Position numbers and translations under genes: made by a program
The notes under the pieces: generated by a model
What the model was told of the DNA's origin: nothing
The model's database searches: none
The model's input: only the letters and a program-made list of their open reading frames with translations
In this document: positions 53,901 through 64,000 of the stretch, piece by piece
Layout of the letters: each line of letters opens with the position of its first letter
Position numbering within the stretch: the stretch's first letter is position 1
Assembly: GCA_038380435.1 (NCBI GenBank)
Contig: JAWZYU010000019.1
Coordinates: 30,653,801-30,717,800 of the forward strand
DNA length: 64,000 nucleotides
Direction of reading: 5' to 3'
Origin: Ryuthela nishihirai
Lineage: Eukaryota > Arthropoda > Arachnida > Araneae > Heptathelidae

Positions 53901-56900
53901 AACAAAATTTCAGACAAGCATTAAAGACTTGAATGTTATCTGCTGTTATGCCCCCACTGAGGATGCTGATGAGGATGAGAAGGATAGGTTTTACGGACAA
54001 CTTCAGGATATTTTTGAATTCTGTCAAGAAAGGAGATATTACCCTTGTTCTAGGTGACTTCAATGCCAAAGTTGATACTGACTCTGACCTTTGGGGAGGA
54101 GTAATAGGTCCTTTTGACATTGGTAGCTGCAATGTCAATGGGCAACGTCTCCTACAGGTAAGTAAACTCAATGGTTTCACAATAACTAACACATATTACA
54201 AACACCGCGCCATACATAAATACACATGGGTTTCACCCGATGGGCTGCATAAGAATATGATTATTACATATTAATTAACAGCAAATGGGCTAGTTCTGTT
54301 AGGAATACCAGGTCATATAGGAGAGCTGAAATTGGATCTGACCATTACCTTGTTAAAAGTGTCTTGCAACTTAAACTTAAAAAATGTTCTGCTAGGGTTA
54401 AAATTTTTACTTTTAATATTGAAGCTCTGAAAGATCTAGTTATAGCCAAAGCTTACCATGATAGGTTACTTAGTCATTATGACAGTCATGGTATGCTTAC
54501 TACTGAAGTTGAGGAAGAATGGGATCATTTTAAACATGCTTTGTTGGACACTAACAGTACTCTTTTAGGAAAAAAAGGAACAGAAGAGGCAGAATTATCT
54601 GAGTGATAAGGCACTTGAGCTTATTTCGGAAAGAAAGAACTGCAGGAATGTCCTTAATCAATACCCTACTAGTCCTAATAGAAAGCATTACAGAGAACTT
54701 AATATACGTGTAAAAGATCAGTTAGCTGCTGATAAGAATCTTTGGCTTGATGGTTTGGCTGACAAAGCCGAGGAAGCAGTTAGACAGCACAACAGCAGAG
54801 AGCTGTACCAGATAGTTAATGTTTTGTGTGGTAGAAAACGGACAGGTATATAGGGATTGAAGGATAAACAAGGTAAGGTTATAGAAGATGAGGATTCTGT
54901 CATGGCTAGTGGGCTGAGCATTTCAGTGATATTCTAAACAATGCGGTTAGTTCTATTCCCATTGTTTGCAATGATGATAGATGCATTGGTGGCTTTAATG
55001 ATGGCCCTATAACACAATCTGAAGTTATTTTGGCTGTTTCTAAACTTAAACTACATAAATCCCCAGGGGTAGATGAAATTACTACGGAAATGCTTAGAGC
55101 TGGGAATGTTTCGGTTACCACTTGGATGATTTGAAATTCTGAATATCGTTTATGAAAAAGGCATGGTTCCTAAGAATTTTATCAGAGCTATTATTATCCC
55201 TATTTTCAAAAGAGGTGATCGCAGTTCTTGCGATAACTATAGGGGTATCAGCCTACTCTCTGTTCCAGGTAAAGTTCTTTCCATGATTGTGCTTAATAGA
55301 ATTAAGAATCTGGTTGACAGTCAATTGCGTGATGAGCAATGTGGATTCAGAAGTGGTAGGGGATGTGTGGATCAGATATTTTCACTTAGGCAGATTCTTG
55401 AGAAATGTTTAGAGTTTCAGAAACCTTTGGTTGCTAGCTTTGTTGATTTCAAAAAGGCTTTCGACTCTGTTGATCGTCATAATTTGTGGTTGATTGTGAG
55501 ATCATATGATATACCTGACAAGTTAGTTAATATAGTGAAAGCTCTCTATAATAACACTGAGTCGTGTGTGAGAGTTGGTAAGGCTTGTAGCAATTGGTTT
55601 AGCATTACTTCTGGTGTTCGACAAGGGTGCATTTTGTCTCCTTTCTCTTTAGCTTGGTTATTGATTATGTTATGCGAAATTCACTTCAAGGGAAAGATTT
55701 TAGCCTTAAGTAGACTGGAGATACGAAAATATCTGATTTATGTTATGCTGATGATTTAGCCCTTTTGGCAAATGATGTTGATGAGATGAACTCTTTCATT
55801 CGAGCTGTTGATGAGACTGGTAGTAGAATAGGTTTGGTTATAAACAGAGAGAAAACTAAAGTGATGAAAATTGGTCAGGCAGGCTGTGATTCAGTTAATC
55901 TGAATGGTTGCAGTCTGGAGCAGGTGTCACAGTTTAATTACCTTGGGAGCTATGTAACAGATAATGGTGATGTGCGACATTAGATTAACAGACGAATAGG
56001 GATTGCTGCCGGGACTTTTAAGAATCTATGGAGAGTGTGGAGAAATAGGCGTATACACCTAAAGACTAAACTTAGACTATATAATAGTTTGGTTCTTTCT
56101 AGGGTTAGTTATGGTAGTGAAACTTAGACACTTTGTAAAAAAGATAACAGGAAACTAGATGCTTTTGATTCCAGATATATCTTGGGCATTAGGTGGTTCA
56201 ACTTTGTAACTAATGATGAGGTTAGGCAAAGGAGTCGGCAACCTCCTTTAAGCAGCATATTCTGCAGAGAGAGACTCCGTTGGTTTGGCCATGTTTCCCG
56301 TATGGATGATTATAAATTGGCAGATAGGGTTATGAACAGTTTGCCTAAAGGCCTCAGAAAGATGGGGAGACCTAGGATGCGGTGGGCAGACAATGTCAAA
56401 CAGGATCTTGTTAGAATTGTTGTGCAGTGGCCAGATGCAGTAGATGTAGCTTAGGATAGACTTGCTTGGAGAACTAAATTGCACGGTTTGGTTGAACCTC
56501 CGTAGCCCATGGCTGCTTGAGGATGATGAGGATGAAACGAATGTTATTGATGGCGGTTTGTAAATTTTTCTCAATTTTAAAAGTCTTTGTCTGAATTCCA
56601 AATAGAAATATCATCTGCATAAATAGAATAATTTATATTTTGTGGTATAGAGTCTGGTAAATCATAAAGATATAGGTTAAATAGAAGAGGCGATAAAATT
56701 CTTCCTTGAACTATTCCAGATGCATATTTATATTTATGAGAATAGGTATCTTCTAACTTTACTTGATAGTATTTCTCAGTTAAATAAAATTTAAAAAAAT
56801 GAATGATGTTTCCAGAAAGACCAATTTGTTTTAGTTTGTAGAGTAATCCTTCATGCTAAACAGTATCAAAAGCAGATTTTAAATCTATAAATATTGATGC

Positions 56901-57150
56901 TGTGACTTTTTTATTATGAAATGAAGAGTAGATATTACTAGTCAGGTGCAGTATACAGTCTTTGGTATACAGTATACAGTCTTTACGGAAGCCGTGTACA
57001 TTTTCAGACAAAATATTTTTTTCCCTATAAACCATTGCATTCTTTTAACTAAGATTCTTTCAAAGACTTTAAGTACATTTGAAGTAAGTGAAACTGGCTT
57101 GTATGATTTTCGCTACTGGCACCATCTATGTCGGGAATCGGCAACCGCGC
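50946..57150 (-). mobile_element. RNase H-bearing LINE, split by another LINE
   Basis: Read on the - strand from about 57150. RT parts carry SLTSNVLKVFERI, a FIDLKSAFDTV motif A near 56890 and a YADD box near 56610. The frame is then interrupted by 52959-56534. It resumes with INIEKTYVMPF and FLGVYIDSKLNW at about 52938-52552. RNase H has TDG (about 52170), LTDCRSALYSIE and WLPSHCGIEGNVLAD. Last is a CCHC-type knuckle (CIYC...H...C) near 51520. The (ttta)n at 50946-50978 is a likely 3' tail. This domain order fits the I/R1/Loa group. Scattered stops; 5' end not found. Confidence 0.85.
52959..56534 (+). mobile_element. RTE-like LINE, complete ends, decayed frame
   Basis: It is flanked by a perfect 8-bp TSD aaacgaat (52951-52958, 56535-56542) and ends in a ggatgatgaggatg tail, as RTE elements do. 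A 5' region of about 500 bp comes first. The AP endonuclease shows SWNVRTLHR, GLQETRW and LGDFNAKV. The reverse transcriptase shows NYRGISLLS, FVDFKKAFDSV, GVRQGCILSP and YADDLALL (near 55748). The C-terminal block has RWFGHVSRMDD and GRPRMRW. There is no RNase H. Frameshifts (for example near 54050 and 55640) and internal stops make it inactive. It lies opposite in direction to its host LINE. Confidence 0.9.
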
Positions 57151-57208
57151 TGCCTCATATGATGGAAGTAATATTTCGTCATTCACGCTCATAGAGTTAT
57201 ATAAATAA

Positions 57209-57302
57209 CTGAGTAATAAAATATCACAGGAAAAGTATCACAGGACATTATTACCTGTTGCAAATTATTTCAAGAGTTTTCCTGTGATAGTTTATTACTG
57301 AA
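57209..57302. repeat. Imperfect inverted repeat
   Basis: Arms around 'gtaataaaatatcacaggaa' and 'ttcctgtgatagtttattac' match at most positions over about 27 bp; 40-bp centre. Possibly a MITE end pair. Confidence 0.7.
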
Positions 57303-59097
57303 TGTTAAACTGCCATTTGTGATCAAAAGAATATTATCACGTTGAAAACAACTGTCTGCGCTGGTGGCTCAAAAAACCAAATTTTCAAAAAGTGACATAA
57401 ATTTTATTACTTGCTGATTAGTAACTTATTTCATGTTTATTCTTTCATAGTTGCAGATTGAAAATAAGGGTTACGTCGTGCCCATTTTCTTTACTCTGGC
57501 AACATGCAACTACTTTTAATATCGTTTTACTACATTACAGCTAACATTTTACATTTCCAAGTCTATTAACATTTCCCTAACACTGAATAGCTTTAGTATT
57601 CTTCAACTTCAAAGATTTAAACGCCCAATATGAACCTGAATGATATTGCAAGAATTTTGTAAACAAATAAAATTCAATTATTTCAACTAACTCTTCACGA
57701 GTTCAAATGTTTAAGGGACATTCCTTGCCCTCCTCTATAATTCTGGGAATATCATCTAATAGATTTAGAATGGCAAAAAAAATGAGAAACGTTTCATTTA
57801 ATAACTCACCTAAAATTTACATAAAAGTAACCTTAATTTCTTTTCTTCCACACTTTAAATAACTGCTCACGTTATCTGATATGTTTCTGTTGTTTTCCAG
57901 AAGTCCATGAAGTGGGAGAAGAAGTGTGCCACTTCGTGCGTAAATAATCTGTGATATATAAAGCCCCAATTTGTCCGTCTCTTAAAAACACTTCCGTGTC
58001 TTGGGAGTCTTTGGTTTCTTCTTCACTTTTTAAAGCCAATGTTAACAATCCTCCTAGTTTTACAACTTAAAGGAAATGTTCAAAGAAGAACAGAAGTAAA
58101 TGATAGTATTAAGAAAAAAGCTTTTAAGGCTTTTCTTCTTCATTAAGAAACGTAATCAGATTATTAGGAACCTGAAAAATAGCAAGTTGCTTTTCCATTT
58201 TGTTTTTATTTTCTACTGCTTTCTCCATGTCTAGGTTTAAGTGTCTTGAATCTAATAACACGATTCTCCTCTTCAAGTGTATTTCGGTTGTTTTTTTTTC
58301 ATCTAAGCTTTCTTTCTATACGAGTGATATTGTTTGTGAGTTTTATTTATTCTTTTGCAACACATCTTAATTAGTTTGGATGGCAAGTGCCAAGGAAAAA
58401 TAAGACCATAAAAGAACTTATTTTTGCCTTAAACCTTCAGTGCTATTTCAACTGTCAGCTATAAATATTTCTTGCCTTATTTGGAGAAGCTACAAAGAGT
58501 AGAAGAAATTATGTTCCTGTCTTGCTCTAAATACTTTTTACACGCTGATTGCAACAAAAAAAAAAGAATTATTTCAACTAAAAGGTAATAAGAAAGCGTA
58601 ATAGAGGGTGTCCGACAAATAATAGTAGGTTTCGGGAAGTACTGTCCCCAAATACGCAAAATGTATCCCATTGAATATTGTCCCCAACTCAGTTTTACTG
58701 GTGGCTACCAGACAAGACTGGGCACACAGCTGCATTTCTAAAGAGATGTTACGGAAATTATTAGTGCAACGTTTCGTGACAGATTTGGCAGGTTTGGTCC
58801 AATTCTGAGGCCACCAAGTAGTCTTCATTTTTTTTTCTTTTGGAGTTTTGTAAAGAATTACGTTTACATTGATAAAATTCGAGACCTGAATCATTTGAAA
58901 GCCAGAATAAAGAGAAGCAACTGAGCAAGTAACAAGATATATGCTGCAGCGTGTATTGCAAGAAGTGGTAGAATACCGATTGGACATATGCAGGGTCATG
59001 AACGGTGCACCATTATGTTCAAAACCTTTTGAGGTATTCAACTAAAATATTATTTTCTTGAATACGTATATTACTTTCCTATATATTGGTTCTTGAA
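57303..59097. other. Unique sequence, nothing recognised
   Basis: AT-rich. The longest frame (about 58574-59041, - strand) has no recognisable domain. Confidence 0.4.
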
Positions 59098-59580
59098 ACC
59101 TCACCACTCCCCTTATATTGGCGATACCTTGTATATAAATTGTTGTATCCACCCTGTATTGGTGATACCGTGTATATAAATTGCTGTATCCACTCTGTAT
59201 TGGTGATACGTTGTATATAAAATGAACGGAGGTTACGAGTCAATAATACCTTCTGTATAAAATAGATCGAAGTTGAGAGACAATAATACCCTCTACGTAA
59301 AATGGATCGAAGTTCAGAGGCAATAATGCCATCTACTAAAAATGGATCGAAGTTGAGAATCAATAATACCTGGCGGATATTAATGGAAGTGGCAACGCCC
59401 AACCAACCGTGTGAGGAGCAACGAATGAAAATCAACGACATGATATCCTGTGCACACAGTGGATAGAATTTTCAAGACAATACTCTGTGAATATAATATG
59501 CGAAAATCACGAGACAATATTCTATGTAGACGACTGATGGAGATTCACAGAATAATATCCTGTGCGTACAAGATATGGAA
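59098..59580 (+). repeat. Two adjacent tandem arrays
   Basis: About three units of roughly 52 bp (gtattggtgatac...gtatataaattg...tatccac) are followed by four of about 48 bp (aaatggatcgaagttgag...caataatacc). Degenerate units continue to about 59580. Confidence 0.85.
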
Positions 59581-60043
59581 GTCGGTAGTTACTGTCAGAT
59601 AACCATCCAACATCGATCACATCGTGAATGCAACTGTTAGGATTGAGAATATGGTCCTGATATAGAAGAGCATATACCTGCATGAGTGTACTAAAAGAAT
59701 GACTCCAAATTCAGAGACTGGAAGGAATTTTACAAAGAAATCCAAAATGTCTGTGATTTTTGTCCTCTTTAATTCGTCTCTGGATTCTAATGGCAATATG
59801 TGAATGCATTCATGGTGATTGTAGAAACTGCAACCCATTAATGTGCTTGAAAACATGTTTGTCTTCCCTAAAATCCAATTCTATATCACAAAGATTCCAA
59901 TCCTGTAGTGAGGCTTTCATATAATCTGTGAGTATTGTAGAAATTTTCTCATTATTACTAATAATAATCCCTTTGCATTTATTCCTAATAATATTTTTTC
60001 CTTGGTTTAAGGCTTTAATCTTCCTTAACTATTTTACTTTAGT
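59581..60043. other. Unique sequence, nothing recognised
   Basis: No supported gene or repeat. Confidence 0.4.
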
Positions 60044-60125
60044 CATCCTCTCAGATCTTCTACTGTGGCATATAAACTGACAGACCTCTGTGGCAGGCAG
60101 CTGCTTGAGGGGGTATTTATTTTAT
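60044..60125 (+). repeat. SINE-2, 5'-truncated
   Basis: 'catcctctcagatcttctac' to the gggggtatttatttta tail; about 10 bp missing after ctgacag. Confidence 0.85.
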
Positions 60126-60366
60126 TTTTTGGCCCCCTAAATGTGTTCTTTCCTGTTTAATTCTTTTCACCCTAGATCTAAATTTCCTTTTGCTTGAGAA
60201 TTTTCATTCTTCTTCCGACAATCTTTCCTTTGAGTATGATTTTTGCTGATGATATTTTTATTTCCTTAATACGTCATTTCTTATTTGCTTATTTTATTTA
60301 CAGTTCTTTCAGTTATAATAATATCGTCTAACATTTAAAAATGTGAAAAAAAAAGTGTCTTCTTGG

Positions 60367-60752
60367 GATAGCGGTGGCTCAGTCAGTAGCGCGCTAGTCT
60401 CGTAATCTGCAGTTCCCAGATTAGAGTCCTACCCGGACCAGAGATGAGATTTATCACTAAAAAACTCCTGGTTCTTCCCTCGGTCAGTAGGGGACACTGA
60501 TGAGTTTGGAAAGGCCGCCATCCATCGGATGGGACGTTAAGCTGTAGCCCCGTATGTGGGAGAATCATACCCTGTGCACAATAAAGAACACGCTGGATGG
60601 CCTTGACAGGAGGCTACCATCTGTCTCCTAACAACTATCCAATGGATCCCCTTCCCCCAAACTTCTCTGAGCCCTCGGGGTAATTGTGACCTAACCATTT
60701 AGCACATTATGTGGGGGAAAAAGTGCCACTTGGAAGTAAAACAACCCAACCA
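60367..60752 (+). repeat. SINE-1, older, full length
   Basis: Head with A and B boxes to taaaacaacccaac; many substitutions. Confidence 0.88.
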
Positions 60753-61099
60753 AAAAGGATATTGAAACATCTTGGGCCATTTCTAGGACTACCTTTCAAT
60801 AGTCTGGAATATTCAATAATACGGTGTTATTTAAGCCCCCATGGTGCCGGACGATCGGAATGATTTTTAGTTTAGGCACAGTACATCTAAGTCTCTATGA
60901 TTAGACCAATTCGCCCTACTAACCAAAATCAACACGCAGCATAACGTATCGCCTCTGGCTAGTATGATTCTCGTATTCAAAGAGAGTTAATGTTATTTTA
61001 TGCCTTTAGCATTTTCTGACACTAAAAAATTCGACTAATAGAATAATTATGTGAAGCCAAATTAATGAATGGTTGAGAAAATGCAAACAGTAATATTTC
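60753..61099. other. Unique sequence, nothing recognised
   Basis: No supported gene or repeat. Confidence 0.4.
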
Positions 61100-61107
61100 A
61101 TTAGTAA

Positions 61108-61318
61108 ATAAAATCAATAAATACCCCCTCAAGCAGCTGCTTGCCACAGAGGTCTGACAGGAGCCTGTCAGTTTATATGCCACAGTAAAAGGTCTGTGAG
61201 GATGGCTGGATCTCAGCAGAAAAACAACATAAACGTCCATGCCTTAATCCGGGACTCGAACCCACGCCCCTTAGTTCAACAGCCAAGCGCGCAAACCACT
61301 CGGCCACGGGACGGCTTT
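61108..61318 (-). repeat. SINE-2, full length
   Basis: Reverse copy with head (complement of cgtggccgagtggtttgcgc), body and tail; flanked by attagtaa at 61100-61107 and 61319-61326. Confidence 0.9.
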
Positions 61319-61326
61319 ATTAGTAA

Positions 61327-61720
61327 CACTTACTAAATACTGCATTTTCTCAATCATTCATTAATTCAGCTTCATATAATTATTATATTAGTCGAAAACT
61401 TTTATTCTACAACTCCAAAAGAATTTTTCATTCATCTCTAAAAAATGCGTATTTTCACCCACTCTCCCCGCGTAAAAAGACAAATTATTGCTACCAGTGT
61501 ACACCTCTTGACCAATCACACTCTACCATCAAAATTTAAATTTGCTCACATCATTTGGTCGTTTGCAGTAATCGAAAAACATTTATCGTTTACAATTTTT
61601 TCCAATACTAGAGATCACCATTAAGTTATTCAGAAATTTTGAAACTGCGAATTGTTATACTTAAAACCTAAAAAAAAGCTAAATGTCTACAGACGATAAA
61701 GTGAAAATAGCTGTTTTTTT
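61327..61720. other. AT-rich sequence, nothing recognised
   Basis: No supported gene or repeat. Confidence 0.45.
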
Positions 61721-61733
61721 TAGAAAAACAACT

Positions 61734-62117
61734 GGGGCAGGGGTGGCTCAGTCGGTAGCGCGTCAGGCTCGTAATCTGTAGTTCCCAGGTTCGAGTCCCA
61801 GCTGGGTCAGCGTTGAGATTTATCTCCGCAAAATTCCCCGCCCTGCCCACGGTCAGTAGGGAACACCGATGGGCTTGGAAAGTCCGTCGGATGGGACGTT
61901 AATCCGTGGCCCCGTGTGCGGGAGAGCCCATACCCTGTGCACGTTAAAGAACACGCTGGATGGCCCTGACGGTAAGCTACCATCTGTCTCCCAACAACTG
62001 TTCCAGTGGGTCCCCTCCCCCAACCTTCTCTGAGCCTTCGGGGTCCATGTGACCTGGCCATTTAGCCCATGGTGTGCAAAAAAGTGCCGCTCAGAGATAA
62101 AACAATCCAATACAATC
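61734..62117 (+). repeat. SINE-1, full length
   Basis: About 8 bp missing near 61880. TSD tagaaaaacaact at 61721-61733 and 62118-62130. Confidence 0.95.
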
Positions 62118-62159
62118 TAGAAAAACAACTAAAGATCAAGCTTCAAATCCGCAAAAAAC

Positions 62160-62461
62160 GAAATCAAAATGCGTCCAGCATTTCTCCTCATAGGAGGAGC
62201 ACAATGTATAAGATGTCAATAGCAAGAGCTTGTTCCTTCACTAATCTCCTCAAGGAGGAAGTTCGGCGAATAACTGCGGTTTTCTTTTGCACCGTAAGGG
62301 TCAACGTGGGCGGAGACACCCACGGAAGAACGGTGCAGGTCATGCCTCTCGGAAACTCTCAGGGAGAGGCGCCCTGACCCTCGAAGGCCTTTGTCAGGAA
62401 GGTGAAGGGTGAGATAGACCATCGTGGCAAAGAACGTCGGAGTGAGGATAAAAATAATCAT
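62160..62461. other. GC-rich island, possible coding exon, strand unclear
   Basis: Composition is clearly richer in G and C than its flanks. On the - strand an 81-codon frame starts with a hydrophobic stretch (MIIFILTPTFFATMVYLTL) and ends in SSCY. On the + strand a basic frame also stays open over most of the island. I recognise neither. Evidence is compositional only. Confidence 0.2.
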
Positions 62462-62665
62462 TTCCTGGTAGATGCGGGAAAGGAATATTAACAGGAAAAG
62501 CTGCTGAAGATGAATTGGTAGGTAGGATCAATTTTTTTCTCCCCTACTTTACATGCAATGTAGAAAAAAAAACATTTTATAGAAGGGAAAATTTCGCTGA
62601 CAATCAAATGCATGGTTATTATTCTCGACTTTTCGTTTTGTATTCAACAGACCCCAAAGTGCGAG
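62462..62665. other. AT-rich sequence, nothing recognised
   Basis: No supported gene or repeat. Confidence 0.4.
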
Positions 62666-62678
62666 CCATTGGTGGAGT

Positions 62679-63048
62679 TGGGTTGTTTTACCTTTGAGCG
62701 GCACTTTTTTGCACACCATGGACTAAATGGCCAAGTCACTAGACCCCGAAGGCTCAGAGAAGGTTGGGGAGAGGACCCACTGGAATTGTTAGGAGACAGA
62801 TGTTCCCGTGAAGGCCATCCAGTGTGTTCTTTAACGTGCACAGGGTATGGCTCTCCCACACACGGGGCTACGGCTTAACGCCCCATCCGACGGACGGCGG
62901 CCTTTTCAAGCCAATGCTCTCCCCTATTGACCGTTGGCAGGGCGGGGAATTTTGAGGAGATAAATCTCAACGCTGACCCAGCTGGGACTCGAACCTGGGA
63001 ACTGCAGATTACGAGCCTGGTGCGCCACCGACTGAGCCACCCCCGCCC
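62679..63048 (-). repeat. SINE-1, full length
   Basis: Small deletions near 62790-62810. TSD ccattggtggagt at 62666-62678 and 63049-63061. Confidence 0.95.
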
Positions 63049-63297
63049 CCATTGGTGGAGTGATATTCAACTTCCTTCCATACAAAGCTAAGCATGTCTG
63101 GTTAACACTTGCCACAGCTGCAGTGATTCTTTAAATGCTGTAAATTGCGATAAGAGATGTTTTGAATGTATTCTCCTCAAAAAATATGTCCAATGAAGTG
63201 TGAAATCGAGACTTCTAATGGGACACAAGATCGGTCCACCTCTACCAATACACTGATTTGGAAATTTGGTATTTAAAACATTATAATTATAAAAATA

Positions 63298-63487
63298 AAT
63301 ACCCCCTCAAGCAGCTGCTTGACACAGAGGTCTGACAGGAACTTGTCAGTTTATATGCGATAGTAGAATGTTTGAGAGGATGGTAGTACCTCAGCAGAAA
63401 AACAACACAAACATCCATACCTTATCCGGGGCTCGAACCCAGGTCTTTTAGATCAGTAGTCAAGCATGCTGACCACGGGACGGGCGA
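63298..63487 (-). repeat. SINE-2, near full length
   Basis: Reverse copy; part of the A-box region is deleted (head ends ...ctgaccacgggacggg). Confidence 0.88.
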
Positions 63488-64000
63488 GGAATATTAATTC
63501 CACGAACTCATAACAAGGAAACTTTGAGAGTTTCTTGATATTTTGTACACACAGTTACTTTTGTTACTTAATTATTTTAAAAAATTACCACGCTAAAATA
63601 TAAGTAATCTTTTGTAATAACCTTGTATTTTAAGGACGCACTTTTGCATCGAAATATAACAATATAGAACCATACGAACAATATTTTTCATTATTATTTC
63701 ACAAAAACAATACTTAAATTTGTATGGTAGTATTATTCATTTTTAGTCATTAGAATATTCTTGTTTGTACTTCGTAATAACTGATGGCTGTCTAAAATTA
63801 GATTTTATTTTGCTTTTAGAAATATTTAACGTATCCAAACATAATCATTTATGTTAAAAGAAAACATAGATGATTATTGGTGTAAAAAATCGCATTTTCA
63901 CAACTTGTTGTACTGTTAAACTTCACAATGTCAAACCATGTAATATAACAATAACGTAATTTTTTCGAATAATTTCGAAAAAATATAGAATTGAAATTCG
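63488..64000. other. AT-rich sequence, nothing recognised
   Basis: No supported gene or repeat. Confidence 0.45.

Noticed and set aside
58574..59041. 155-codon frame on the - strand
   Set aside because: AT-rich, no recognisable domain and no supporting context; listed as unexplained sequence only.

Overview
This window is eukaryotic nuclear DNA from an arthropod, most likely a spider or another arachnid. That inference rests on split coding exons with GT-AG borders, no operon structure, an AT-rich background, a very abundant tRNA-derived SINE, and LINE, Tc1/mariner and hAT elements. I cannot name the species. Most of the sequence is transposon-derived, and most short open frames are translations of the SINE body. 

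Host gene. On the + strand, about 11.8-28.2 kb holds part of a gene for a PAN (apple) plus zona pellucida (ZP) domain protein of the apical extracellular matrix. A PAN exon (11843-12109) joins in phase to a first ZP exon (17288-17463), then to a second ZP exon (27365-27507), and possibly to a third (28103-28197). The introns are 5.2 and 9.9 kb and full of repeats. The start of the gene and the rest of the ZP domain were not found. A small C2H2 zinc-finger frame lies on the - strand at 37027-37374 and again at 42972-43319. 

Repeats. SINE-1 (about 385 bp, Met-like tRNA head, constant 3' end) occurs roughly 45 times, many copies with target-site duplications (TSDs) of 9-14 bp. It has inserted into older SINEs, a LINE, a Tc1 element and a hAT element. 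A second tRNA-headed family, SINE-2, has five copies. A jockey-like LINE at 20143-24074 sits in an old SINE and itself carries a young SINE. At 50.9-57.2 kb an RNase H-bearing LINE on the - strand is split by a complete but decayed RTE-like LINE (52959-56534) with an 8-bp TSD. Three palindromic mariner-type MITEs and three non-autonomous hAT elements are delimited by their TSDs. 

Largest structural feature. 31691-37635 is repeated head to tail as 37636-43580. The unit is 5945 bp with a blunt junction, and I found one substitution between the copies. It carries most of a Tc1 element whose 3' part has grown into a 43-bp minisatellite, three truncated SINEs in a row, a perfect hairpin and the zinc-finger frame. 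It is either a very recent duplication or an assembly artefact. 

The remaining stretches are AT-rich and hold simple repeats, pyrimidine-rich arrays, short hairpins and no gene I can support.
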